From: Pseudonocardiales bacterium
Lineage (GTDB): Bacteria > Actinomycetota > Actinomycetes > Mycobacteriales > Pseudonocardiaceae
Reading direction: 5' to 3'
DNA length: 42,655 bases
Assembly (NCBI GenBank): GCA_019240665.1
Contig: JAFAXZ010000178.1
Coordinates: 1-42,655 of the forward strand
Part shown: positions 1 through 9,359 of the stretch, piece by piece
Position numbering within the stretch: the stretch's first letter is position 1
Layout of the letters: every line of letters begins with the position of its first letter
Made by a program: the position numbers and the translations under genes
The notes under the pieces: generated by a model
The model's input: the letters and a program-made list of their open reading frames with translations, nothing else
The model's database searches: none
What the model was told of the DNA's origin: nothing

Positions 1-1
1 C

Positions 2-211
2 AAACAGGGCGGGAAGAAAGCCGCCACCGCCACCGCCCACACCCTGATTGTCATCATCTGGCACGTGCTCACCGAGAACACCGCTTACCGCGACCTGGGC
101 GCCGACTACTTCACCCGCCGCACCGATCACCCCGACGCCCGCAAACGCCAACTCATCCGCGAACTCGAAGCCCTCGGGCACAAAGTCACCCTCGAACCCG
201 CCACCGCGTAA
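2..211 (+). CDS. IS110-family-like transposase, C-terminal fragment (5' truncated by window edge)
   Basis: Frame 2 reads KQGGKKAATATAHTLIVIIWHVLTENTAYRDLGADYFTRRTDHPDARKRQLIRELEALGHKVTLEPATA*, the typical C-terminus of IS110/IS1111-type transposases (AHTLLVIxWHxL...YxDLGADYFxRR...RLxxxLExLGHxVTL). Confidence 0.8.
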   Translation, partial: KQGGKKAATATAHTLIVIIWHVLTENTAYRDLGADYFTRRTDHPDARKRQLIRELEALGHKVTLEPATA

Positions 212-298
212 CCGGTCACCACATATCGATCACCGACCAACCCGGCCCGGGTGCCGGGTCACCGACCCCTGCCTCCAGAACGTGCCTGCTCACCATAG

Positions 299-2572
299 TT
301 ACGTCTCAGAACGTAGGGATGCGGCGGCGACGGCGACCTGGCCGAGGCTGATGCCGCCGTCGTTGGGCGGCACCCGGGAATGGGTGAGCACCCGGAAACC
401 GGATTGTTCCAGACCCGCCACGGTGCGTTCGAGCAGGAGCACGTTCTGGAATACCCCGCCGGACAGGGCGGCGACGCTCACCCCGGTGGTCTCCCGCAGC
501 ATCAGGCAGACCCGGACGATTGCATCGGCGACGCCGTGGTGGAACCGGGTGGCGATCACCTCCGGAGCCACCCCCGCTTGTAGGTCGGCCACCACGGCGC
601 GCACCAGATCCACACCGTGTAGTTGCAACGCAGGTCCCCTGGTCACCGCAGCCGGATAGCTTCCCTGCTCGGTCGGGTCGGCCCGCTGCTCAAGTTCCAC
701 CGCGGCCTGGCCCTCGTAGTTGATCGAGTCGCGGATCCCGAGGATCGCCGCAACGGCGTCGAACAGTCGCCCAGCGCTTGAGGTCAGCGGGGCGTTCACC
801 TGCCGGGAAACCATCGCCAGCACCGAGTCCCAGTGCTCGGCATTGCGCCCCGCCAACTCCTCAGGGGCCTCCGTTCCCAGGTAAGCGGCGGCCATCCGCC
901 AGGGTTGCCGGATGGCCGCGGTGCCGCCCGGCATCGGGACCGGAACCAGGTGCGCCAGCCGCTGGAACCCGGCCAGCTCGGCCAGCAGGAACTCACCGCC
1001 CCACAAGGTGCCGTCAGTCCCGTAGCCCAACCCGTCGAAGGCCACTCCGAGCACCGGGCCGGCGTCACCGTTGTCGGCAAGGCAGGACGCGATGTGCGCG
1101 TGGTGGTGCTGCACCCCAACGAGATCGACACTGACGAGTTCGGCATCGGCGAGATCGTGCGCGTACTTGGTGGACAGGTACTCCGGGTGCAGGTCATGCG
1201 CGACCACCTCCGGCTGCACGTCGAAGAGCCGCCGGAAATGCTCCACACCCTCGGTGTACGAACGCAGAGTCTCGTAATTCTCCAGGTCACCGATGTGGTG
1301 AGACATGAATGCGTGCCGCCCACGGGCCAGGCAGAAGGTGTTCTTGAGTTCGGCGCCGCAGCCGAGAATTGGCCGTAACACCGGCCGAGCGAGGGTCAGC
1401 GGTTCGGGTGCGTAGCCGCGGGACCGGCGCACCGGGAGTTCAGCGCAGCGGAACACCCGCACCACCGAGTCGTCGGTGCGCATATGGATCGCCCGGTCGT
1501 GGGTCAAGAAGGCGTCCGCAATTCCGGTCAGCCGCCGACGCGCATCGTCGTCTTGGTAGGCGATCGGCTCGTCGGAGACGTTGCCACTGGTTAGCACGAT
1601 GGGCCTGGCGGTGCCACGCAGCAGCAGGTGATGCAGTGGGGTGTAAGGCAACATCAGCCCCAAGCTACGGTTGCCGGGCGCGACGGCTGGCGCGACGGGG
1701 GCGTCCGGGCGGCGTGGCAGCAGTACCACCGGTCGCCGCCGTCCGGCCAGCACCCGCTCCCCCATCGGGTCAATCATGCAGAGCTCGTGGGCGGTGTCCA
1801 GATCGGCCACCATGACCGCGAACGGCTTGTCCTCACGGTGCTTACGCGCGCGCAACATGGCCGTCGCGGCAGCGTCAGAGGCCAGCGCCGCGACGTGGAA
1901 GCCGCCGAGGCCCTTGACCGCCAGCACCGCGCCGTCGGTCAGCAGCGCTGCGGCTGCGGCCAGCGGCTCACCGGGCAGGTCGGTGCCGCTGGCGTCGAGC
2001 AGCCGCAACCGGGGTCCGCACGCCGGGCAGCACACTGGCTGGGCGTGGAAACGCCGGTCGGTGGGATCATGGTACTCGCTGGCGCAGGCGTGGCACATCG
2101 TGAACGGCGCCATTGTGGTGAACGGTCGGTCGTAGGGCACATCGCGCACGATGGTGAACCTCGGCCCGCAGTTGGTGCAGTTGATGAACGGGTAGTCGAA
2201 GCGGCGGTCGGTGGGCTCGGCCAGTTCGCGAAGGCAGTCTGCGCAGGTTGCGCTGTCTGCCGAGATCAAGGTGTCCCGCCGGCCGGCGGCGTTGCTGGAC
2301 ACGATGTGGAAACCCTGCTCCCCGGTGGGAACCAATGGACTGGTCCGCACCTGCTCGATGACGGCCAGCGGTGGGGCCTGCACCGTTAGCGCCGCGAGAA
2401 ATTCGCTGACCGCTTGCTCGGCTCCTTCGATCTCCATGATGACCCCAGCGGTGTCGTTGCCGACTCGGCCGGACAGGCCGAAACGGCGCGCCAGACCATG
2501 GACGTAGGGCCGGAACCCCACGCCCTGGACGACACCTTCGACCCGAACCTCAACTCGGATACATTGCTGCAC
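299..2572 (-). CDS. hypF: Carbamoyltransferase HypF, [NiFe]-hydrogenase maturation
   Basis: N-terminal acylphosphatase-like RVEVRVEGVVQGVGFRPYVHGLARRFG, zinc-finger motifs CADCLREL...CTNCGPRFTI, CHACASEYHDPTDRRFHAQPVCCPACGPRL, C-terminal LSGGVFQN. GTG at 2572 preferred over ORF start 2665, which would overlap hypA. Confidence 0.93.
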   Translation of the reverse strand: MQQCIRVEVRVEGVVQGVGFRPYVHGLARRFGLSGRVGNDTAGVIMEIEGAEQAVSEFLAALTVQAPPLAVIEQVRTSPLVPTGEQGFHIVSSNAAGRRDTLISADSATCADCLRELAEPTDRRFDYPFINCTNCGPRFTIVRDVPYDRPFTTMAPFTMCHACASEYHDPTDRRFHAQPVCCPACGPRLRLLDASGTDLPGEPLAAAAALLTDGAVLAVKGLGGFHVAALASDAAATAMLRARKHREDKPFAVMVADLDTAHELCMIDPMGERVLAGRRRPVVLLPRRPDAPVAPAVAPGNRSLGLMLPYTPLHHLLLRGTARPIVLTSGNVSDEPIAYQDDDARRRLTGIADAFLTHDRAIHMRTDDSVVRVFRCAELPVRRSRGYAPEPLTLARPVLRPILGCGAELKNTFCLARGRHAFMSHHIGDLENYETLRSYTEGVEHFRRLFDVQPEVVAHDLHPEYLSTKYAHDLADAELVSVDLVGVQHHHAHIASCLADNGDAGPVLGVAFDGLGYGTDGTLWGGEFLLAELAGFQRLAHLVPVPMPGGTAAIRQPWRMAAAYLGTEAPEELAGRNAEHWDSVLAMVSRQVNAPLTSSAGRLFDAVAAILGIRDSINYEGQAAVELEQRADPTEQGSYPAAVTRGPALQLHGVDLVRAVVADLQAGVAPEVIATRFHHGVADAIVRVCLMLRETTGVSVAALSGGVFQNVLLLERTVAGLEQSGFRVLTHSRVPPNDGGISLGQVAVAAASLRSET

Positions 2573-2645
2573 CGGAGGATTCTCTCGCCCTTGACAAGAT
2601 CCCCGCAGGGGGCTGCACTGGGTGTCAACCCAAGGAGGCAGCTTT

Positions 2646-2978
2646 TTGCATGAAATGGCAATCACTCAGAGCGTGGTCCAGGCGGTATGCGAGCGGATGG
2701 GCGATGCACCGGTACGGCGAGTCTGCCTGGAGATAGGCACACTGTCTGGTGTGGTCGCCGATTCGGTCCGATTCTGCTTCGATCTTGTAACCGAGGGCAC
2801 CACGCTCGAGGGAGCGTCTTTGGAGATCGTCCAACCCACGGGGAAGGCCCGCTGCCGAGACTGCGGCGCCGAGTTCGCGCTGACTGACCTGCTCGCGCTG
2901 TGCACGTGCGGCAGCGCGAACCGCGAACTCCTCGCGGGAGAAGAACTGAAAATCCGGGAAGTTGAGGTACTGGCCTGA
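2646..2978 (+). CDS. hypA: Hydrogenase nickel incorporation protein HypA
   Basis: (M)HEMAITQSVVQAVCERMGDAPVRRVCLEIGTLSGVV... with CRDCG...CTCGS zinc motif. Conserved MHEMAIT start corresponds to TTG at 2646, 7 nt after AAGGAGG. Confidence 0.92.
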   Translation: MHEMAITQSVVQAVCERMGDAPVRRVCLEIGTLSGVVADSVRFCFDLVTEGTTLEGASLEIVQPTGKARCRDCGAEFALTDLLALCTCGSANRELLAGEELKIREVEVLA

Positions 2979-3721
2979 TGTGCGCGACATGTGGCTGCTC
3001 CGGCGGCACCATCCTCGAACACCACGAGCACGGCCACGAGCACGGCCACGAGCACGGCCACGGCCACCCCGAGACCCGAACTGTCACGCTCGAGCAGGCG
3101 GTGCTGGCCCGCAATGATGCTCTCGCCGAGCTCAACCGCACGTGGTTGGCGGACCACGGCATCCTCGCGGTGAACCTGATGAGCTCACCCGGGGCCGGTA
3201 AGACCACCCTGCTCGAGCGCACCATCCGGGAACTGGGCGCAAGGCTGCGGGTGTCGGTCGTCGAAGGTGACCAGGAGACGGTGCTGGACGCGGACCGGAT
3301 CCGGGCCACCGGCGCCCCGGCGGTGCAGATCAATACCGGGGCGGGCTGCCATCTCGACGCTCAGATGCTAGCCGATGGACTGAGGACGCTGGACCCACCG
3401 GAGCGCTCAGTGGTGCTGATCGAGAACGTCGGCAACCTCGTGTGCCCGGCATTGTTCGACCTTGGGGAGCAGGCCCGGGTGGTCATCACCTCGGTGACCG
3501 AAGGGGCCGAGAAGCCGCGGAAGTACCCGCAGATGTTCCGCGCTGCTGACTTGGTGCTGCTGAACAAAACCGACCTGCTGCCGTACGTCGATTTTGATGT
3601 CGCCGCTTTTCTGGATGGAGCCAGACGGGCGAACCCGGGCGTGGAGGTGCTGCAACTGTCGGCCACCACCGGCGACGGTGTTGCCGGCTGGTATGACTGG
3701 CTGCGCGCGCGACTCCCATAG
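2978..3721 (+). CDS. hypB: Hydrogenase nickel incorporation GTPase HypB
   Basis: MCATCGCSGG N-terminus, His-rich HHEHGHEHGHEHGHGHPE, P-loop SSPGAGKTTLLE, NKTDLLPYVDFD. ATG overlaps hypA TGA. Confidence 0.95.
   Translation: MCATCGCSGGTILEHHEHGHEHGHEHGHGHPETRTVTLEQAVLARNDALAELNRTWLADHGILAVNLMSSPGAGKTTLLERTIRELGARLRVSVVEGDQETVLDADRIRATGAPAVQINTGAGCHLDAQMLADGLRTLDPPERSVVLIENVGNLVCPALFDLGEQARVVITSVTEGAEKPRKYPQMFRAADLVLLNKTDLLPYVDFDVAAFLDGARRANPGVEVLQLSATTGDGVAGWYDWLRARLP
3021..3062 (+). repeat. In-frame 12-bp tandem repeat (cacgagcacggc) encoding the HypB His-rich nickel-binding stretch
   Basis: cacgagcacggccacgagcacggccacgagcacggccacggccac seen directly. Confidence 0.85.
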
Positions 3722-3749
3722 GCAGCCGCGCCTGGCCGCTCAGTACGGA

Positions 3750-3782
3750 CACCCAGGCCCGTCGTCGGCGAATCCCTGGGTG
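3750..3782. terminator. Possible inverted repeat between convergent hypB and globin-like gene
   Basis: cacccagg (3750-3757) and cctgggtg (3775-3782), 17-nt loop; weak. Confidence 0.3.
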
Positions 3783-3845
3783 CCCGAGAGCTCGGCGTCC
3801 GAGTCGACCTCGGTGTCGACCCGGAGCCGGTGATCAGCGAAGTCG

Positions 3846-4949
3846 TCAAGCAGCCGCGGCGGAAGAGGTAAGGTAAGGCTTGAGCAGGATTCCTAACTGC
3901 AGGGTCAGCATCCGCATCCATGCCTGACCCACCTCCGCGGCCGCTGCCGGCTCGGGAACCTTCCCGAAGACATACTCACCGTCGGTTCCCGGCGCGATGG
4001 TATTCAACGCCGTCATGACTCTCATCTCGACCCACCCCATGAGGGCAATAGTCAGATCAGCTGGGATGACCACGTGCGGATGCGTCCCACCGCCCTTGAC
4101 ATGGGCGTCGGCTACTTTGGACATATAGGTGTGGAAATCGCCGTCCATCGGCTTCATGGTGGTCTTCGACCACCACCCCTTGAGTGTCATCTTACGCTGC
4201 GCGAGATGCGAAGCGTCCTGGAAGTATCCGGCCGACTCTGGACGGGAAAGCAGATAATCATAAGCAAGGGTGACCACGCCCCCTGCCGCTGGTCCCAGTA
4301 GTGGGCCGGTCTTGCGCAGGATCGACATCTCTTTGGCGCCAAGACCCGCGAACTCCGCGTAGGGATGAAACTCGGCGGCTTCATGACGACCAAGGGGACC
4401 GTCCGGTTCTGCCAGGCTAGGTTCAAGGATGATCCCGAGCTGCAGCATGAGCTGGTTCATCCATGCCGCCCCGGCGGCAGAGACCGTGACGGCGTCGTAG
4501 GTCTCCCCCATGGCCCCGAGGATCTGTCCCTGCAACCAGGCTATGAGAGCCAGAACGAGTTGGGGCGGAAGCGGTATCTGTACTCCCGGAAAGGTCACTT
4601 CCTCTCCCCCGACGTGACTAATCCCTCGCACGAAGTCGGCCAGCTCGCCGTCAAACGGTCCGACGATCGTCCTGTCTAGCCACTCCTTTATTAGCGGTTC
4701 ACTGACCGGTAAGTGCGATCCACCCATCAGTGATGCGGATTCCGGACGCATCCTCAAGTATCCAGATATCGCCCCTGGGATACGGTCGATCAGCGCTGAA
4801 ATTCCCTCACCGGTCTCCTGAACGGCCACTGCCTCGTATACACCAAATCCGGCGAACTCGGCAAGTGGAGCGAATTCTGGTGTTACCAGCTGATCGTACC
4901 CTTCGACCTCTCGAACTTCCCCGGCCTGGTCGCTTACGGACATGATCAT
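3846..4949 (-). CDS. Tandem protoglobin-like (globin-coupled-sensor-type) two-domain protein, no recognisable output domain
   Basis: Two internally homologous halves: FAPLAEFAGFG...GYLRMRPESASLMGGSHLPVSEPLIKEWLDRTIVGPFDGELADFVRGISHV...IPLPPQLVLALIAWL and FHPYAEFAGLG...DYLLSRPESAGYFQDASHLAQRKMTLKGWWSKTTMKPMDGDFHTYMSKVADAHV...IPADLTIALMGWV. Pattern resembles Protoglobin (fYdxLLxxPEsxxyFxdxxHlxxxkxxLkxWlxxlfxGPfDxxYxxxxxxIxxxHV). Confidence 0.65.
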   Translation of the reverse strand: MIMSVSDQAGEVREVEGYDQLVTPEFAPLAEFAGFGVYEAVAVQETGEGISALIDRIPGAISGYLRMRPESASLMGGSHLPVSEPLIKEWLDRTIVGPFDGELADFVRGISHVGGEEVTFPGVQIPLPPQLVLALIAWLQGQILGAMGETYDAVTVSAAGAAWMNQLMLQLGIILEPSLAEPDGPLGRHEAAEFHPYAEFAGLGAKEMSILRKTGPLLGPAAGGVVTLAYDYLLSRPESAGYFQDASHLAQRKMTLKGWWSKTTMKPMDGDFHTYMSKVADAHVKGGGTHPHVVIPADLTIALMGWVEMRVMTALNTIAPGTDGEYVFGKVPEPAAAAEVGQAWMRMLTLQLGILLKPYLTSSAAAA

Positions 4950-5229
4950 CTTCCTTACTCAGGAGGTAATCCATCGATCGTGAGGGTTAGAATCTGGACA
5001 TGATGCTGCGACCAGAAGTCCCCTCGCTGACCTTTTTGAGCCTAACTAGCCGACTGTTACACCAGCGTTGAATTCATGTGACCAATCGGGGACAGGTGTT
5101 AAAGTCACGTTGCAGCTCGGCGAATATGTGACTCGGATAACGTTGGAGATCTACGTTCGGCTGGAGAACTATGTTGCCCGTCCTCGCGTCGGCGGGTAGA
5201 AGTCCACGGATCCCGAGCGGGATCGCTGG

Positions 5230-6360
5230 TCATACCGGCAATACCGCGAGCTCGCGCGGGCGGTGGTTGAGCCGCGTCGCGCCGCTGTCGTTGACTACCA
5301 CGATGTCCTCGATACGGGCGCCCCAGCGACCTGATAGGTAGATACCTGGTTCGATGCTGAACGCCATCCCCACTTCGAGCACCAGGTCGTTACCGGTCAC
5401 GATGTAGGGCTCCTCGTGCACTTCGAGACCGATGCCGTGTCCGGTTCGATGGATGAACAGCTCGCCGAGACCGGCGTCAGTGATGGGAATCCGGGCGGCG
5501 GCGTCGACCTGTTCTGCCGTCATCCCTGGCGCAACCGCCGCCACCGCAGCATCCTGCGCAGCGTGCAACACGGCGTAGCACGTGATGACGTCGGCCTCGG
5601 CCGGCTCGCCCAGGCTGTAGGTGCGGGTACAGTCGGAGAAATAACCCTCCGGGGTCGGCCCGCCGATATCGACCACCACCACGTCCCCTGGCTGTATCAC
5701 CCGGTCAGACACATCGTGGTGCGGGCTTGCCCCGTGCGGACCGGCACCGACGGTGACGAACGCTGCCGCGGTGTGCCCCTCTGCGACGATCGCAGCGGCC
5801 ACATCGGCCCCGACCTGTGCCTCGGTGCGTCCGACCCGCAACCACTCCCCCATCCTGGCGTGCACCCGGTCGATGGCTTGACCCGCAGCGGCCAGCGCGG
5901 CGATCTCGGCGCTGTCCTTGCGCATCCGCAGCTGCCGCAGCACCGTCGATGCCAGCTCCTGCTCGCAGGCCGGCAGCGCGGCACGCAGCGCCAGCACATG
6001 CGCCGCGGGCATCGCGTCCCCCACCGCGGCGCGGGCCGGTGCCGACCTGGACCTGTGCAGGAGGTCGGCGACCAGGGCGTACGGATCGTCGCCGTCGGCC
6101 CACTCGGCGATCTCCAAGCCGAGTCCGGGCACCGGGGTGGTGTCCAGGCGGGGGCGTTCCAGCGTCGGGACCACCAGCACCGGGTCACCGTCAGCGGGCA
6201 ACACCAGACAGGTCAGCCGCTCATAGGACCCACCGGCTACCCCCAGCAGGTAGCGCAGGTCGGGTCCTGGGGTGACCAGCAGCACGTCCAAGGCGGCGAT
6301 CCGGGTGGCCTGCTGGGCTCGGGCCAGGCGGGAGGTGAGCATGTTGCGGGGGGCGGCCAT
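5230..6360 (-). CDS. M24-family Xaa-Pro aminopeptidase/dipeptidase
   Basis: Metal-binding pattern VVVDIGGPTPEGYFSDCTRTYSLG, HRTGHGIGLEVHEEPYI, MAFSIEPGIYLSGRWGARIEDIVVV. Confidence 0.93.
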   Translation of the reverse strand: MAAPRNMLTSRLARAQQATRIAALDVLLVTPGPDLRYLLGVAGGSYERLTCLVLPADGDPVLVVPTLERPRLDTTPVPGLGLEIAEWADGDDPYALVADLLHRSRSAPARAAVGDAMPAAHVLALRAALPACEQELASTVLRQLRMRKDSAEIAALAAAGQAIDRVHARMGEWLRVGRTEAQVGADVAAAIVAEGHTAAAFVTVGAGPHGASPHHDVSDRVIQPGDVVVVDIGGPTPEGYFSDCTRTYSLGEPAEADVITCYAVLHAAQDAAVAAVAPGMTAEQVDAAARIPITDAGLGELFIHRTGHGIGLEVHEEPYIVTGNDLVLEVGMAFSIEPGIYLSGRWGARIEDIVVVNDSGATRLNHRPRELAVLPV

Positions 6361-6411
6361 AGGGCAAGCCTAGGGCTGGGTGCGGGCCGGGAGCTGGCAG
6401 GCTCTGCGCTC

Positions 6412-7362
6412 GTGGACGCACCCCTGTTGCTGCTTGACGCCGCGAGCCTGTACTTTCGGGCTTACTACGGGGTCCCCGAGTCGATCACCTCCCCTGCCGG
6501 TACTCCGGTGAACGCGGTGCGGGGTTTCGCGGACATGGTCGCCCGGCTGATCGAGCTGCGCCGCCCGTCCCGATTGGTCGCCTGTCTGGACCTGGACTGG
6601 CGACCGGCCTTCCGGGTCGCCGCGATTCCCTCTTATAAGGCGCACCGAGTCGCCGAGAAAACCGGGCTCGACACTCCCGACGTCGAGGCGGTGCCGGACG
6701 CCCTGAGCGCGCAGGTCCCGTTGATCCTCGAACTGCTGGCCGCCGCCGGCCTGGCCACCGCGGGCGCGGACGGGTACGAGGCTGATGATGTGATCGGCGC
6801 GCTGGCCGCGGCCGAGCGCCGCAACCCGGTTGAGGTGGCCAGCGGTGACCGGGACCTATTTCAGGTGGTACGCACCGCGCCGACACCGGTGCGGGTAGTC
6901 TACCTCGGGCGGGGGCTGGCCAAAGCAGAGGTGATCGGCTCTGCCGAACTCGCGAGCCGGTACGGGCTGCCCGAAACTGGTGCCGGGCCCGGCTACGCGG
7001 ACTTGGCCGCGTTGCGCGGCGACCCGTCCGATGGGCTGCCCGGAGTGCCTGGAATCGGGGAGAAGACCGCGGCCGTCCTGATCAGCCGGTTCGGCTCGGT
7101 GGAGGGACTGCTGGTGGCGCTCGACGATCCCCGTTCGGCGCTCGCCCCGGGGATGCGAGCCAAGCTGCTAGCCGCCCGGGAGTATCTGGAGCTGGCGCCC
7201 ACCGTGGTGCGGGTGGCTACCGACGCCCCCGTGCAGCAGGATCGCGACGACACACTGCCTTCGGCTCCTGTTGATCCAGCCGCACTCACCGCGCTGCAGC
7301 GCGCCTGGGGCCTGGGCACCGCGGTGGACCGCCTCGTCGCGGCGCTTCAGGCTCGGCGCTGA
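6412..7362 (+). CDS. 5'-3' exonuclease (PIN/FEN-like, polymerase I N-terminal-domain family)
   Basis: (GTG)DAPLLLLDAASLYFRAYYGVP...GADGYEADDVIGALA...SGDRDLFQVV...LRGDPSDGLPGVPGIGEKTAAVLISRFGSVEGLL. ORF extends to 5416 but homology begins at 6412. Confidence 0.92.
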   Translation: MDAPLLLLDAASLYFRAYYGVPESITSPAGTPVNAVRGFADMVARLIELRRPSRLVACLDLDWRPAFRVAAIPSYKAHRVAEKTGLDTPDVEAVPDALSAQVPLILELLAAAGLATAGADGYEADDVIGALAAAERRNPVEVASGDRDLFQVVRTAPTPVRVVYLGRGLAKAEVIGSAELASRYGLPETGAGPGYADLAALRGDPSDGLPGVPGIGEKTAAVLISRFGSVEGLLVALDDPRSALAPGMRAKLLAAREYLELAPTVVRVATDAPVQQDRDDTLPSAPVDPAALTALQRAWGLGTAVDRLVAALQARR

Positions 7363-8927
7363 CCCACGTCCTCGGCGAGCAGGTCGCTGGCCTTCTCCCC
7401 AATCATCATGATGGTGATGTTCGGGTTGACAGCCGGCAGGAAGGGCATGATGGAGGCATCGGCGACGCGTAGCCCCGTCACGCCTTTGACTCGCAGCCAC
7501 GGGTCGAGCACGGCCTCCGGGTCGTCCACCGCACCCATCCTGGCCGTGCCCGCGGGGTGGTAGACGGTGTTGTGCGTCTTACGGATGTAGTCGATGAGCT
7601 CGTCATTGGTGATCGCGTCGGCACCAGGTGCCAGTTCGCGTTTGATCCAGCTCCGCAACGCCGGCTGCGCGGCGATCCGGCGGGCGAGCTTGATCCCGGC
7701 AAGCATCACGGTGATGTCGTGACCTTCGGGGTCGGTGAAATAGCGCGGGTCGAGCATCACCCGGTCCCGGAAGTCACGAGACCGGAGTCGGACCGTCCCG
7801 CGGGACCGGCCGCGGGTGACATTCGGTGTCAGGCAGAACCCATTGGACGTGGTCGGATAACCCCACCGCACGGTGTTCATGTCGAAAGGCACCGAGCCGT
7901 AGTGCATCATCAGGTCTGGGCGGTCAAGTCCCGGTTCGGTCCGGGTGAAGAGGCCGATCTCCCACCACTGCGTCGAGCGGGTCACCATCGGCCGCGACGC
8001 TTCCCACATCACCACGCCCTCGACGTGGTCATCCAGATTGGACCCGACGCCGGGGCTGTCCACAAGCACGTCGATGCCGACCTCACGCAGGTGTTCGGCT
8101 GGGCCGATGCCGGACAGCATGAGCAGTTTGGGCGTGTCGATCGCCCCGGCGGACAGGACCACTTCACGCCGGGCATGCACGGTGCCGTGCCGGAAGGTGC
8201 TGGAGTCCAGGTACTGCACTCCGGTCGCCTTCTTGACTGCGGTGAAGAGCACCTGCTTGACCCAGGCGTCGGTGCGGACGACCAAGTTGCGCCGTCGACC
8301 CATGATCGGGTGCAGGTACCCGCGTGAGGACGACATGCGGATGTTGTCCTCATCAGCGTTAATCTGGAAGAAGCCCGCCCCCTCGGTGACCGTGAAGCCT
8401 TCGTTGAAGCAAACGGTGGGCAGGCCGACGGCGGCAGCGGCCGCCAGCACCGCGACGCCACAGGGGTCATGCGGCGGAATCTGGCGCAGTGTCACCGGAC
8501 CCGAGCGGCCGTGGTGAGCACCCGGGCCGTCGTTGTTCTCCAACCGCGCGATGAGCGGGCAGCACTCGTCGGCGCTCCAGCCCGCACACCCCATCGCCGA
8601 CCACTCGTCGAGGTCTTCGCGAGGGGTCCAGAACGCGATGCAGGAGTTGTGCGACGAGCAGCCACCGAGCACCTTGGCCCTAGCGTGGCGCACGAAGCTG
8701 TTGCCGCCTGCCTGCGGCTCGACCGGGTAGTCCCAGTCGTAGCCGGAACCGAGCAGGTGCGGCCACTGCGCCAGCCGCAGGACCTTCGGGTCGTCGACGT
8801 CGGACGGACCGGCTTCGAGCAGGCACACCGTGACCGACGGATCCTCCGACAGCCGGGCCGCGAGGACGCACCCCGCCGAGCCACCACCGACGACGACGTA
8901 GTCGTATTCTTCGATCCCGTTGTTCAT
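7347..8927 (-). CDS. GMC-family FAD oxidoreductase (choline dehydrogenase-like)
   Basis: MNNGIEEYDYVVVGGGSAGCVLAARLSEDPSVTVCLLEAG, VLGGCSSHNSC, LSAGAIDTPKLLMLSGIGP, YHPAGTARMGAVDDPEAVLDPWLRVKGVTGLRVADASIMPFLPAVNPN. 3' end overlaps the convergent exonuclease by 16 bp. Confidence 0.93.
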   Translation of the reverse strand: MNNGIEEYDYVVVGGGSAGCVLAARLSEDPSVTVCLLEAGPSDVDDPKVLRLAQWPHLLGSGYDWDYPVEPQAGGNSFVRHARAKVLGGCSSHNSCIAFWTPREDLDEWSAMGCAGWSADECCPLIARLENNDGPGAHHGRSGPVTLRQIPPHDPCGVAVLAAAAAVGLPTVCFNEGFTVTEGAGFFQINADEDNIRMSSSRGYLHPIMGRRRNLVVRTDAWVKQVLFTAVKKATGVQYLDSSTFRHGTVHARREVVLSAGAIDTPKLLMLSGIGPAEHLREVGIDVLVDSPGVGSNLDDHVEGVVMWEASRPMVTRSTQWWEIGLFTRTEPGLDRPDLMMHYGSVPFDMNTVRWGYPTTSNGFCLTPNVTRGRSRGTVRLRSRDFRDRVMLDPRYFTDPEGHDITVMLAGIKLARRIAAQPALRSWIKRELAPGADAITNDELIDYIRKTHNTVYHPAGTARMGAVDDPEAVLDPWLRVKGVTGLRVADASIMPFLPAVNPNITIMMIGEKASDLLAEDVGQRRA

Positions 8928-9080
8928 GCCTCGATCCTCGCGGTGACCGCTGCCTTTCGGCGGCACGCCGTATCATCGCCTGATCACAGCGGTCACCGGT
9001 CGCCGTGTGATCGTTCCGGTACAGGCAGGCCTGTTGGCGCGGTAGCGCACTCGGCGGGACGTGGACCGGCAGCGGGCCTC

Positions 9081-9116
9081 AGCCTTCCGACTGGCGATAG
9101 CCTTCCGACTGGCGAT
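9081..9116. repeat. 18-bp perfect tandem duplication (agccttccgactggcgat x2)
   Basis: Seen directly in the GMC/HAD intergenic region. Confidence 0.9.
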
Positions 9117-9359
9117 GAGGTGAGCAGCTCCGCGTGAACGTCAGCCGCCCGGCGTGCACTGGCCGCCCGATGCTCGCCAGCGGGGTCCTCGCCCTTGGCT
9201 ACCCGCAGCCGACCGCCAGAGACCGTGGGATACGGCCAGGTGACTACCGAACGCCGAGGCCTCACCGGAGCAACGAGGTGGCCAGCCCACGGCGGGTGGT
9301 GCGCGACACCCCGATTCGGCAGATCGTGTGGTCACCATCTGCCAGGTAGCATCCCCTTC

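Noticed and set aside
3015-3065. Short tandem repeats as a possible CRISPR or regulatory repeat array
   Set aside because: In-frame coding repeat for the HypB His-rich segment; no spacers.
5416-6411. Upstream 5' part of the 648-aa plus-strand ORF (5416-7362)
   Set aside because: Antisense to the M24 peptidase. Low-complexity Gly/Arg/His translation; recognisable exonuclease homology begins at 6412.
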